Shown one piece after another: positions 10,830-22,122 of a stretch of DNA of 64,000 nt. The notes under the pieces are model-generated. The model was not told the DNA's origin and did no database searches. It saw only the letters and a list, made by a program, of their open reading frames with translations. This DNA comes from Moniliophthora roreri (lineage: Eukaryota > Basidiomycota > Agaricomycetes > Agaricales > Marasmiaceae). The stretch's first letter is position 1. Each line of letters opens with the position of its first letter. The stretch covers positions 186,001-250,000 of the forward strand of contig LATX02000241.1 in the NCBI GenBank assembly GCA_001466705.2, in the 5' to 3' direction. A program made the position numbers and the translations under genes.

Positions 10830-12160
10830 ATGCTAGACCTTGACGATAAAGGATCCCTACTGTCTTTGAAGCTGGCAACTGCTGTGAGTTTCTTATTACT
10901 GATATTGCTATTGTCTGACTCAGAATATTCAAGATTCAATTTGCTCTGTACGGTGCGTTCCACAAAACAAGTTCACAGAGCCGAAGCATGCTTACGAGTA
11001 CTCAAGGGGTCTATATAGAAATGTTCGTAATATGCATTTGGATTCTCTTCACGAGGAAGGAGCAACGTCCTCGCTATCTCTTATTAGGAATGATTCTCTT
11101 GTTTGCTTTGTGCACCACAGATGTCGCACTAACCACAGTGTACGACATGCTACCTTCAGCAAGATCCCACCAAGCACAGTAGGCATCCAATTCACCTTCA
11201 TCACACTCAACATTCTCAGCCAGATGTATGGTAGAAGGACGAAAGGTGCACACATGTTTACGGTCCTGGCGTCTAAGTAAGCATATTACCTTCAAGTTCC
11301 CCGTATAAACTACAGTAACTTACCGGATAATTATCAGTGGTGTTGCAGATGTCATCTTGGTGAGTAAGTTGATTGCAAGTGTTCAGCTATTTCTGAATGA
11401 GCTAATAGCTACTTCGATGTTACGTGGTATGGGGAAAACGATGGAAGATCATCATCGCTCCTATATGCGCATTCATTATTTCACACGGTGGGAACATGTC
11501 TCGTCCAGTACACGACAGCGGCTGATTTGAGAATGATGCCCAGTTGCTGCTATTATTGTCATGGCCACCTCCGCTACTACACTACTTCCGAGCGTCATAG
11601 CTGGAACTACCGCCTTCAACACTCTATTGCTATCCAGTCTGATAGGTATGTTACTGTAGAATGACATGATACACTGGCATGAAGAGTTACTCGCCCGCCC
11701 CCCACATCTGCAGCATTCCGGTTATACAGAATGAGTCGCCACACAAAAGAATATTTGGGACCCAGGCCAAAAAACATGTATAACGCTTTGATCACCATTA
11801 GGTGGCTATCCAAATTTCTTGATATTCACTAGCCCCTACTGATGTTGAAACAGCTTGGAATCCGGGATTCTCTACGCAGCATTTCTCCTTTTTATCTTGG
11901 CTATGACTCTTGATGACTACAGCGTCAACTCCGCGATCATTGATCTCTGTATTCGGTCATGGTCGGTGATTGCAGTACGCTTCAAGATCAGAATGAAGAA
12001 CTACCTCTGACCTGATTCCTGTTTTGAGCAGGCAATGATGCCAACAATTATTGTTGTTCGTGTAGCGTTGGGAATCAGTCTCGACGATGAAGAGGGTTCA
12101 ATCAAATCGATCCGTGGAACTGGGGATAGCGACTCGTTATATAGTAAGGATTCGGAATGA
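10830..12160 (+). CDS. Multi-pass membrane protein, family copy B (9 exons)
   Basis: Exons 10830-10883, 10934-11178, 11235-11276, 11338-11359, 11409-11487, 11544-11645, 11714-11801, 11854-11974 and 12032-12160 give 293 residues. The plan and phases are the same as in copy A. The hallmark blocks LLRCYVVWGKRWK and LESGILYAAF are kept, as are ADVIL before the first and FRLYRMSR between helices. It is a tandem duplicate of A in the same direction, now split from it by the Harbinger element. All introns are GT-AG, including intron 4 where A has GC. The C-terminus diverges after VRVALGISLDDE. The function is unknown; it is predicted to be an integral membrane protein. Confidence 0.8.
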
Positions 12161-12554
12161 GATATCTTCTGTTTTTGGGACTCTCGCAACTCCATCACCC
12201 CTTCAAGGTATTGCTAAGAAACTGGAGTCGTGTTTTGCAATTTGAAGATTCCTTGTATTTAGTTTCCAACCAAGATGTTGTGCGTCTCTGGAATTGTCCG
12301 CGACGGCTTGGATGGCTCGCTCGGAATGCCCCTAAAGGATCTATCACGCGGATCCACGTGGATCTTGATTCTTTGACCGCAACCGCCATCTACCTCGTTC
12401 CTCCATGTCCAAACGAGCTGTACCAGATTCAGCTCGTCCTCCTTCACCTCCCACTCAACGTCGCACTCTGCTTGGGACGAAATATGTGGGTCTCAATAGG
12501 TCTCTTGCAAGACCCTGTTGCTCGTATTGAGCTCTAGTCCTCTAGGCTTCTCTT
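12161..12554. other. Unassigned stretch open on both strands
   Basis: A plus-strand frame (12157-12537, overlapping the stop of copy B) and a minus-strand frame (12447-12259, block LVQLVWTWRNEVDGGC) are both open. Neither gives a protein I recognise. A perfect GATCCACGTGGATC palindrome lies at about 12350-12363. It could be a relic of an unknown gene or the 3' region of copy B. Confidence 0.25.
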
Positions 12555-13719
12555 ATGAATGATGCGGGTACTCCGAGTAACGTATGTCTTGCATTATTGA
12601 ATACACCTTAAATAAAACTGAATGGACATCCAGAGGTCACCTAAGGCGGGGAACACTTCGTCCGTAACACCAAAACATGCTATCGTGCATTTACTGTGCA
12701 ATGCTGTCGCTATTCCTGTCTTATGTGATGTTGTTCTTTAGCAACGACCCAACACACTCTTATCCAACAAGTCTACGGCACAGTCTCAATCGCAACTCCA
12801 GTCCTCTTCATCTCAGTCTGCCGCGCCTCAACTACCCAACCAGAAGCTACCCTCCTGTATTGAAGACTTCCCATTACTCCCCGTTTCCGACTCGAACATG
12901 CCACCTCGGGCTATGGTGCAATTCGTGCATGCCATGTATGTTGGGAAGTTGGGGTATTCAATGGCCGCTGCACCAGACGATGTTCGTACGGAAGCCTGGG
13001 CGTCGGTGTTGGTGGATCTAGCAAAGTTGGGTATCGCTGTAGAGGTGCCGCCATCACATGCTCATCTCGTCCAACATTCGCAGCAGCAAGCTCCGAAATC
13101 GCTGTTACAACGATTATCGGATATACCGACTGGTGCGGAACGACGTTCATCGTCATCGCGAACGGGAGGCGAAGCAGATGCTCTTGCTCAACTTCATACC
13201 GAAATCCAGTTACGTGAAATATCATTGACAGCGCTCCGAGCTGAGCTATCTGGAAAGATTCGTGATGAAATGGATCGGACGATGGTGGAGCTCGATCAAA
13301 CACGGGGAGAGTTGGTGAAGGTTCGTAGCGAGGTGAAGAATCTCGAGAATGAGAAGGAAATGTTGAAAGGGGTGCAGAAGGCGGTGGCGAAGGAGCAGGC
13401 GGAGCTGGGTAGACTGAAAGAAGGGAAGGCGAAGTTGGATAGCGAGGTTCAGAGATTGCACACCGAGGTTAATGCCAGGAGTGAGGAGCTGCGAAAGTCA
13501 GAAGTGGAGAAGGAGAGGCTCGGGAACGAGATACAGCAGATGCGGGTTGAGCATGCCAAGATCACAGAGGAGAAGGAAGAGTTGGGTAGGTTGAGAAGGG
13601 AAAAACAGAATGTAGTCCGCGAGCTGGATGATTTGAGGAGCAAGCTGGAAGGATTACTTGGATGCAATCCATCATCGGAGCAACCAGTCAAGCGTGAACG
13701 TTCGCCGTCCTGGAGTTAG
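12555..13719 (+). CDS. Coiled-coil protein with Gln/Ser-rich N-terminus
   Basis: The preferred model joins a nine-codon first exon (12555-12581, ending before GTATGT) to 12742-13719, giving 334 residues. The frame upstream of the ATG at 12898 is fully open to an acceptor at 12739-12741, so that ATG is probably internal. Residues of about 10-50 are Gln/Ser-rich. A globular part (YVGKLGYSMAAAPDDVR) follows, and then an almost unbroken heptad-like coiled coil from about residue 150 to 315 (repeats of ELGRLK and LEGLL type). The tail PVKRERSPSWS is basic and may be a nuclear signal. It resembles the coiled-coil genes at 38.4 and 40.3 kb in style only. Structural or scaffold roles are possible; the function is not known. 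Confidence 0.6.
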
Positions 13720-14171
13720 GATAACCCCTGAATGTGAGTTTCCTTGTGTAGCATTCTGATATTCTTCGTCTCACTGTCAATATCATTTGCAGAGTTATAC
13801 CGCGAGGCAAGGGCATCCTCGTGAACGTCTTTGGCTGAAAACTACTCGGGATCGACCCGGGGTCAACGACATATTCGCAGAAGACTTGCTCCTTTGTGAT
13901 TGGAGTATCGGTGGATGACTCGTCCGGTTCTTAACTTGGAGCATTCACATGTACCTCACAATCTACAACAGATAGCCGAGCATAGTATACATAGAAAAAG
14001 CATGACTTACGACAGAGTCCAGGCCAAGTCTAAGAATAACTTAGTTAATCCTATTGGCTGTGTCAGGGTGCTTCTTCTGACTCATACTGACAACCGTGGG
14101 TTTCACTTGAACACTCTCAACACTCGACCACCATCTACATCCACTTAACCTCATCTCAGAGATTCTAGTGC
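13720..14171. other. Intergenic stretch
   Basis: This lies between two plus-strand genes. There is one 82-codon open frame (13900-14148) without features, and nothing I can name. Confidence 0.4.
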
Positions 14172-15375
14172 ATGGGCGCTGAAAAGTAAGTCTCTGTTTC
14201 TTACCACCCGCTGTGTGTAGAACTTACACACATACGCCATCGTAGCAAGAAAGGATACCAATATGGAAACCCTGACTGCCCAGTAGGAACGATATTTCAA
14301 TCTCGGGCTGAACTTCATCAAGCAGGAGTTCACGGACAAATGCGACAAGGAATTCACGGCTTGAAGGATTCTGGTGCTTATGCCATTGTGCTGTAAGTCT
14401 CGAAGGTTCCGAGGACAATTTCGGCTGGATACAGAGCTGAGAGCACTATGAACGGGATAGGTCTGGGGACTACGAAGATGACCGGGACTATGGATGGCAA
14501 ATGTACGTCTTAACCTTGATTCTTGCGTCTCTTGCACGAGAGAATGACGTTATGCCTCACCCTCAGCATCTACACTGGCGAAGGCGGGTACGCACCCCAC
14601 AACGCTCAACGTGATTTCTGAACTTGCATAGGCGGTCGCGATGAAAAGAAACGTCAAATACAGGATCAATCGTGGAGTAACGACTCGAATAGTAGCTTGG
14701 AGGTTCGCTGTGGCCATTCAAACCATCCTCTCGATCACTCATACCTTCTGGCTATAGATGTCTGTAATTAATGGTCTGCCTGTACGGGTCATTCGGAAAC
14801 ATCTGAAGGGTTCAAAGTGGGGGCCTCCAACTCCTGGGTAACTCTCATCGTTCACTGCGACATTCACTGCTATCTAATGGTATAACGACAGTTATCGATA
14901 CGATGGATTGTACAAGGCGATTCGAGTTCGCCCTATGCTATGTTTTTCCCTGGAGTGGAGCTGACAGCACGTATAGGTACGAAATATCATTGGTGAAGCC
15001 GGTTACAAGATGTGCCAAGTTCTTTTAGAGGTGAGCATAAGCATGCAAATAATGCACCTCTGACGACCCTCTGTCCAGCGACTTCCTGGACAGGAGCACC
15101 TACCATGGACCACTTCCGAACCCGACTACACAAAAGTCAATCGTGACGGGGACGGTTGGGTCCTGGCCATCGCTGAAGCAGACAAAGTGCCTTCCAAACC
15201 AACTCAGATTCAGACTAGCCTAAGGGTGGATGAAACAAGAAGCGCTGAGCCTCCTCAGGCCTCACCAATCCAATCGGATTCAACAAGTACGCTGCCTGAG
15301 AGTATGACCCAAAGTCAAATCGCGAGGGGCAAAAGTAAGCTACCTCCAATTTCGTTTCATAAGAACAAGAACTAG
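14172..15375 (+). CDS. SRA/YDG-domain protein, candidate methyl-DNA reader (9 exons)
   Basis: Exons 14172-14185, 14246-14392, 14461-14502, 14567-14583, 14632-14702, 14758-14837, 14892-14925, 14977-15030 and 15079-15375 give 251 residues. The order of blocks is that of the SRA (SET- and RING-associated) domain: CPVGTIFQSRAELHQAGVHG, IHGLKDSGAYAIVL, SGDYEDDRDYGWQIIYTG, EGGRDEKKRQIQDQ, LPVRVIRKHLKG, YRYDGLYKAIRVR, GYKMCQVLLERLPGQ and LPWTT. SRA domains flip out 5-methylcytosine in UHRF1-type proteins. No RING, PHD or SET domain is seen, so this is an SRA-only protein with a Ser/Gln-rich tail. One junction needs a GC donor (exon 4 to 5, GCGGGT at 14584) to keep the EGGRD motif; otherwise there is a frameshift. 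It is likely nuclear. A dead second copy lies near 35.2 kb. Confidence 0.82.
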
Positions 15376-15489
15376 TGAGTAGTAGTCAATGTACAATAAT
15401 AGTAGTATCGAATGTGCAGTAGTTTCTGCAATGTTATGCTTCAGTTCGCTTTCTAACAAGTATCATAAATCATATGATCAAATATTGAA

Positions 15490-18400
15490 AGGTAATCACC
15501 ACCATCTGCAGTATCCGTAAGTGTCTCCAGGGCTATACCGTCGTTTGTCATAGTGGTTCAAGCCCATGATGTTCTGAATACGACGATTGTCCATAATTGT
15601 AGTCATGATCAAAGCGGTACTCGTGGTACCCGTCTCCTTGTGGCGTTGGCTCGCGCTGCCAGCCAGAAGTAGAAGTGCTAGCGGCATTCTGATGTTTATT
15701 CTTTCGCCTTCTGTGGCGGCGTTTCATGATTTCTGACTGGAAAATCGTGGTAAGGACTGGCTGAACTGGTATGACGCAGTTGAAAGACATACGCTTATGC
15801 TTGGATTAGGTGATCTCGTGGGATTGACGGATTGAAGCTAGATCCGTTGGTCGAGGGCCCCGCTTGATTTGAGATACCGGCTCCGTGTTACCATTGGCTG
15901 ATCAATACAACCGGCGCAGTGAGGGTAAAGAGCTACCCACGGATATCGAAGTGGTGTTACCAGATGGGTACACGACATCAGTAAGACCTGTCTCAACGTA
16001 AATGATAGCTGACTGACGGGGACCGGTGGCGAATCATTCTCCACTTCCACAGGGGCAAGTTTCAGTGGTAAAGGATGGGTAAGAGATGCTGTCTACAAAG
16101 AAAGATAGTCGCATTATAGATGGCTATGCAACAATTTGGTTGAGTCTCATACTTTTGAGCTGTATTGGTAGCGTTGGCAGTTACTGTGCTCTTCACAGAG
16201 CCGCACGAGAACCCGTTTTCTCGCATATTCTAGTGGCAACGCGTCGGATAACGGCAGTACTGGGAATGAGGCTAGCCACGTACTACTCTGTTCCCGCTAG
16301 TTGGACTTGTGCGACTCGACGTAAGTGAAGCAAAGGAGATTGACGTGCTCTTGAGAATGTGATCTTGTGAGTGACGCCCGAGAATAAGACGCAGAATCAC
16401 ATACCAATGTTGGCGTCGTATGAAAGGGTGAGGAGTGAAAGAAGGCCTGGTACTACTGATACGTGCTAGGTTGACACCTGAGAAAGTGTAGCGGAAGTTG
16501 GTTCAGTGGAAGTGCTCACAGCCTTCATAGGGTACATGATGATGAGTCATAATGTCAAAGACAGTAGCATATGGGACCTACTTATGCTGGTGTCGTAGTG
16601 CTTTGATTATTAAGGGCGACTGAAGTGGCTCGAGTTGACGATGTGCCGTTCTGGGGGGTTGCCGGCGAAAAGAGTATCATTCGCTTGACTCTGTGTGAAT
16701 CGTGCGTTAGTGGAGATGATAGGTTTGGGATGAAAGGGCCGGGACTTACCGATACAGCTCGCCGTTGATGTTTGCGCAGTTGAATCTGCAGTATCTAATA
16801 TAGCCGAAGCAAGATACCCCTAGAGGATCGGTGAGTCACAATGATATAAACTAGTATGGTACGCACTTGCCGGTGTTGCGCCGCGCCAACAGATGGTCCT
16901 TGTGAGGTACTGGCCGCGCTGCTTGGGGTTGAGTCAATGTCTGTGATGGTGGGCTGGATAGAGCGGTTTGTTGAGACATATTACCGGGTATGGCACTCCG
17001 TCTTGATGGTGTAGTATTCTTGACGATTGACGAAGCTGGAGGACTGGCTTCCGTTCGCTTGGATTGGGTTCTGCAGAATTGTTAGTAAAACATCTACCTC
17101 CAAGGGAAACGAGACCTACTGGTACACCGCTTGGGTTACTGCTCGGGTTACCAGGGTAGTAAGGGGCGCCCGTTCCAAAGCCGAGACTGAAGCCGGTCTA
17201 ACTTGGCTCCTCTGTTCATACGTCAGTGCCAAAAAACCATCGGTTCGAATCACGAACCACCAAGGTATCATTACAAAACATGTTCATAACCGCGTCATGC
17301 ATCAAATTCGGAGTTAGGGATTAGGGGTTTCAGAATTAGAGGCAAGTCAGGCAAATGTGTCGACGACTTACAATGGGTACTGGCGAGATAGCCTCTGCAG
17401 TAGACTGTGCACCAATAAGAGTTTGAATTGTTGGAACCGATGATCAGCCACATGCCGACGCAGTAGTTGAGGCAGACTAGAAAAGGGGCTTCAGCGAACT
17501 GGTGAGGCTAGGTGACGAGGCCGACCCACATAAACCAAGCCGAACCCGATAGGTTGAGCGACGTTTGATGAAGAAGACACATGATTTGTGGGTGTAGCTG
17601 GTAAGTCAAAGTTTCCAAGCGTTGGGCTTCTGGGTACAAGCAGCAATTGTAGTTGGCTGGACTGTCGAGATCAAAGACGTCGTTTCATTACCATCAGCTG
17701 TCGAATTGGTAGCTTGAAGCGTAGACACATTATGAGCCGGGTTTGCTGGCGAAGATGTCTCATGAGTATATGAGTGTGAGGTATACATACGGGAGCGATG
17801 GGACGTTCACTCACAGCATTAGCCGTTGTTGACGGAGTACCTTCAGCTCCCGAGCTTTCGAACGTAGGAAGCGAGGGCTGGGAAGCCCTGAATCACTTGT
17901 TGAATACTTTCTGATGCTTGAGAGGCATTTTCGCTGCTTTCTGTTGACGTAGAACTGGCCTATGTAGCGGTCGTGATGAGAAAAGCCATATATCAAGCAG
18001 ACACAGATACACCTACGACAGGCGATGCCGTGGAACCTCATACAACTTCGTCGTGTTTGGTTGACAAGGAAAAATTCCCACCTCGACTACGATCTTGGGT
18101 TTCCGTGCCACCATCTCTGCTGCTCATGGATGGCATATCGACGGCCTGGGTCACCTCTGGAGGTCTTGAATTCATTACTCAAAGATCCAACTTCTCCTCT
18201 GAGCAACCTGATCCCCTCGCTCAACCGTTTCACCTCCCGCAATATCGTCCCCAACTGCATCTCTTCTACCTCTTCAGCCAACTTCTGCTTTTCGTCTGAG
18301 TTGAACAGTGTCCTTCTGTCCCTTGACACGTCTTGTGAACAGTCTCAAGCTCCAATTTCGTCTTGGAACAAAGTTTGTTCCAGCTCGACCTATCGCTTTT

Positions 18401-18802
18401 CTTTTCTTCCCACTTCCCCTTAGATGGGGCTCGTTGGACGAACGTCACCGGGTCGGGTAAGGTCGAAGTGGTTCCGAGGGTGCCACTAGTGTTTCCGATT
18501 TCGATGCGATGTTTATTCCTCTGACTGGTGACTCAAATACAGATCTGGATGAGTTGACAAGGCGTCTGAAGTTTCATTCGAGTGGGCCTAAAGGCGAAGA
18601 GTCAATGCTACTCTGCCTGGTGAAGAAGATAACGCACTCCCCAAGATGATATCGTGAACTGAGCTGGGCTAGCTACAAATCTTAGGAATCCTGCCCCCCA
18701 TTCTACGATCGCGAATTAGGCATGTTCGAAACAGAAAAAGGGCAGGCTTACGCGGTCGAAGAGTCGGTTCTGACTATGACTCCACAGAGTTTTTCTGACC
18801 AT
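15490..18802 (-). other. Unresolved minus-strand gene region, Ser/Thr-rich and coiled-coil pieces
   Basis: Several minus-strand stretches look coding but I could not join them. A good first exon would be 18802-18752 (MVRKTLWSHSQN, ending at GTAAGC). A charged coiled coil follows at about 18330-18100 (AEEVEEMQLGTILREVKR). A Ser/Thr-rich piece (TSSPANPAHNVSTLQATNS) lies near 17760-17610, and a short basic frame at 15790-15548 ends in Tyr/Asp-rich sequence. Splice-like donors are frequent on this strand. There may be one large gene or two or three small ones. No domain is recognised. Confidence 0.3.
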
Positions 18803-19795
18803 TTGCTCTTCTATGCTGAATGCTATTCAGTCGTCGCCGTTGAGGGGAAGGCGGTGAAAGGAAAGCCGACGGTGTTGCAGCGTATCAAACGCTAGAGGAA
18901 AAAAAATGAACGTGAGAAAGTTGCTTATGGCAACTTGCACTGCCTCAGTGGCGCTTCTGACTTAGCGCCCGACCCTTCACCAGAACGATCATGGGACTAC
19001 CACAAGATTCGTCGAAACCTCACCATAGTGGTGACAAATACCTATACCTATTTTGCACACCCTCAGCATAAAGGCCTTTGGCTGTAAGTACCTAGGTATT
19101 ACTGTAGCATTTTGAGTACTTCGAACAGGGGTGTGACCTGTGACTGGGAAAACGAAATCTTGGTTCCGACCACTCGCCACGCCGACGCTGTGACATTGCA
19201 AGAATTCAGTGCAAAATTGCACTTTGGAGCCGGATTATTTTTCTTGGTATTTCTCTATTGAACCACTCCAAGGTCATTCAATGAAGCTTGTTGGGACCAG
19301 CAACTGTTGTGGCTATTTGTGCAAGATGCCCTCAGTGACCCGTGACGTTCGAAGTGCTCGAAATGCTACAGTATCATTATTCTTCCACTCTGGAGATCTT
19401 GTATAGTGAATTTCCAATCAAGCTCCATTGTCTTCCTAGACCTTCCCCCTTCAAGATTGTCTTCTTTTTGGAGAGTTGTGCATCTGACTTGCGTGAACTG
19501 CCAACTTTGGTCCTCTCTGACCCAGTGCATTATAATGAACCAACTATGGAGAGCAAACCTGATCCATCCTCTTTTGACTCCCAAACTTGGAAAGAACATT
19601 AAAATTCACACAGTTGACTCCCTTAAATTAGGGTTCTTATTCTAACCAAATTTCAATGGATATCTCAGGAATACAGTAGTACTGGATGAGCAGATTTAAG
19701 AAGTACTTGATTAAGGTAACATTGAGGTTCATGCAATACCCAGAATGATATAAACAATAACCATTTATCTCAACATGTAGCATCAGTGTTGTGGA
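18803..19795. other. Intergenic stretch
   Basis: No recognisable protein is seen. Base composition shifts from mixed to AT-rich at about 19600, where the AT-rich block carrying membrane-protein copy C begins. Confidence 0.4.
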
Positions 19796-21121
19796 TTAAA
19801 CAGGGTCTTGTGAATGAGAAAAAGATATTTCAGAAAGTGAAGGTGATTGGTGCACCTCTGTTCCAGAGAAGTCCCACAAAGATTTGTGGAAGTGGATGAC
19901 TGACACTAAAACAGTTGGATATATGCTCTATGATATCTATAAATATAAATTGGAAATGAGAAGTCAAGCCTACTCACAACTATCCCCCGACCTGCTGTGT
20001 CCACCATGCTGCTTATATGTGACCATGTTGTTGTTTCTTGGACATTTAATGTGGAGAATGACAGCACACCACCAACTACCTGCAGAGCATGTGAGAACAA
20101 GACAGACTCAATAAAATTTAGTAACATACCCATACTAATGAGTAAACCACTCCAGTTTCCAGTATGAGGACAAGAATCTTTTCACCCTGTGATTGATTGT
20201 TAGGTTGTGTAAAGAAGTGTTTGACAGTTTTCCGATGGAGCCTGTGCCCCATTTCAATTATTGCAAGGGCAAATACATGAAGCCTTCCACATACCATACT
20301 TTGTACCCAGTTGCTATTGTGCTCAAGATATTTGTACCTGCTGACAACACAAATATGCTGCATAAAAATGATGTGTAATTATCCTCTTTATCCCTGATGG
20401 CCACAGCTAGATATGCAAGCCAGGTTGCTTTTTATTACTTGAGTAAGTTTCAGAGCAACTAGATAGTAGATAGAACTGACCTGCTGTACTAAAGTGTAGG
20501 AGAAGGGAGATATATACAGTTCTTCTGTGCAAAGTATCCATGCTCTCCAAAGTACAATGCAGTCCCCAAGGAGGATCTATAAGTAGCCAGGACATTGTAA
20601 GCTTGGGGAAGGAAAGAATCTTCATTACACACATTGAAGTAGAAAACTAGCCCTTCTGCATTGTCTATAACTGGACTGTTATTCACATCCATATCATACA
20701 ACTCCTTATCAATATCAGTGATATAGGGTGATACAGACATTTTTGCATCCAGTAGGTCAACTGCCACATCTAAGCCAGCAACCACTGTTGATAATGCAAA
20801 CATAGAAAAGATTAAACCAAGCAGTATGCGTTTTGCCTGAATATCCCCAGAGTTTCCTCTCCTAGTTAGAAATGAGATGTTGATGAGATGCATAACTTTG
20901 GCACATATTGAGATGAGGTGTAGCCCACCAGAGGACTGGTACAGTCAGGCATAGCAATACAAAGTGCATACCTACATTGTTTCACATTAGCCAAATTGCA
21001 CAAGAGGGTTCTTAACATGAAAGGTTGACTTACCATAAAAGAAGCCTACAATGAGGATATCTGCTGCATTATACAGGAAGTCAGTCGGTGAGTCAGGCTG
21101 TTTGGCAATGGGAGAAGACAT
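19796..21121 (-). CDS. Multi-pass membrane protein, family copy C
   Basis: The minus-strand gene has exons 21121-21034, 20971-20929, 20861-20633, 20576-20481, an exon ending at 20295 whose 5' border is unsure (about 20400), 20241-20130, 20079-19978 and 19927-19796. Family blocks are in place: FYGMHFVLLCLTVPVLW, RILLGLIFSMFALSTVVAG, DCIVLWRAWILC (the counterpart of RCYVVW), GTNILSTIATGYKVW, ETGVVYSLVW and SIYPTVLVSVI. It is more distant from A and B and sits in AT-rich DNA. Except for the unsure exon, all phases join. About 290 residues with roughly seven helices are predicted. The function is unknown. Confidence 0.68.
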
Positions 21122-21741
21122 GATGGGGACATTGCTTGCAGTGCTCAACAATTTACTTTAAATCCTAGTAGTGGTTTATTTCAACTCACACCATTAGCTT
21201 GATATCATTATAGAGGCCTTGTAAAGGGCATTGATTAAACTGCAGTACCTGTAACTGTGAAACAATCAGAAAGATCTGAGAAAGAAAGCATGATCTCAAC
21301 TCCCCAGTGCCTGTAGCTAAATGTAGTGGAGTGGATACAAATTCAAACAACTGATGTGGTATGATGTAGTCTCAATCCCCAATGCTCACATCTCATCTCA
21401 CTCTGACTGTAGCAGCACTCTATTCTTTTACAAGCCATGGCTCATTTTTCCCATGTAGCCTCCTCCTGTGTATCTAGCTACCCAATCAATGGATGTTTAA
21501 GCTTGAAGCACCATTTCAATCAGACCTTGAGGTAATAGCTGATCATTATATGGAGATCTTTCATCTGTGCTTCCTTTGATAGATTGATTCTCTCAACTGA
21601 TGTGAGACATGGAGCGCAAAGACTACAAGATGGAAACAAGATGAGTACACAGCTCAGCACATGATTGGTCCCAACTGAGTACAAGCTGTGATCTCTCTGG
21701 AGGCATGCAATGATCAACACTGGAACAGCATGTTTTGTTCA
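21122..21741. other. AT-rich intergenic stretch
   Basis: This holds the upstream region of copy C and the downstream side of the next minus-strand frame. No protein or repeat was recognised. Confidence 0.35.
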
Positions 21742-22122
21742 TCACCATATCCTGCTGTGATTGACAGTTTCTAGCAATGAGTCCCTATGTGGCATAACAA
21801 AACTTGATATCAGTTGTGTAGAGGTACTGTCAGTAATGTATAGCATATTTGCCTTCCCATTTCTTCTCAGATGTAGCTTGTTCCACAGTGTCACCAAGTC
21901 AGGTGAGGTGAGTTCCCTGTGCCAAGTAACAGTGATTGGTTTGAACTGGATAACTACATCATTGGGAATCGGCTCAATGGTGAATGCCCCAGCATTAATT
22001 ATAAGCACGGTCCTAGATGCCATGAACGAAAATGAGTACTTGAAGGAGTGTCCATAGCACTCACCATAAGATCCAGAACATGGACGACATCCAAAGGGTG
22101 ATACATGTGAGCAGCCGCACAC
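21742..22122 (-). CDS. Hypothetical protein, possible Kre9/KNH1-like secreted fold
   Basis: A minus-strand frame of up to 126 codons contains AGAFTIEPIPNDVVIQFKPI followed by TVTWHR. It resembles the start of the agaricomycete beta-sandwich family of secreted or GPI-anchored proteins in which a FTV...VTW pattern opens the domain (PF10342-like). The match is by eye and short. No signal peptide is visible, so an upstream exon would be needed, or this is a fragment. Confidence 0.25.
   Translation of the reverse strand: MCGCSHVSPFGCRPCSGSYGECYGHSFKYSFSFMASRTVLIINAGAFTIEPIPNDVVIQFKPITVTWHRELTSPDLVTLWNKLHLRRNGKANMLYITDSTSTQLISSFVMPHRDSLLETVNHSRIW

Noticed and set aside
12157..12537. 126-codon frame whose ATG overlaps the stop of copy B (ATGA), as in translational coupling
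   Set aside because: Such coupling is not expected in a fungal nuclear gene and the minus strand is equally open; the overlap is most likely chance.
17317..17332. GTTAGGGATTAGGGG stretch
   Set aside because: Two imperfect units only; no array and no nearby chromosome-end features.
15490..18802. A single large minus-strand gene
   Set aside because: Coding-like pieces are there, but I could not connect them by phase and splice sites, so it is listed only as an unresolved region.
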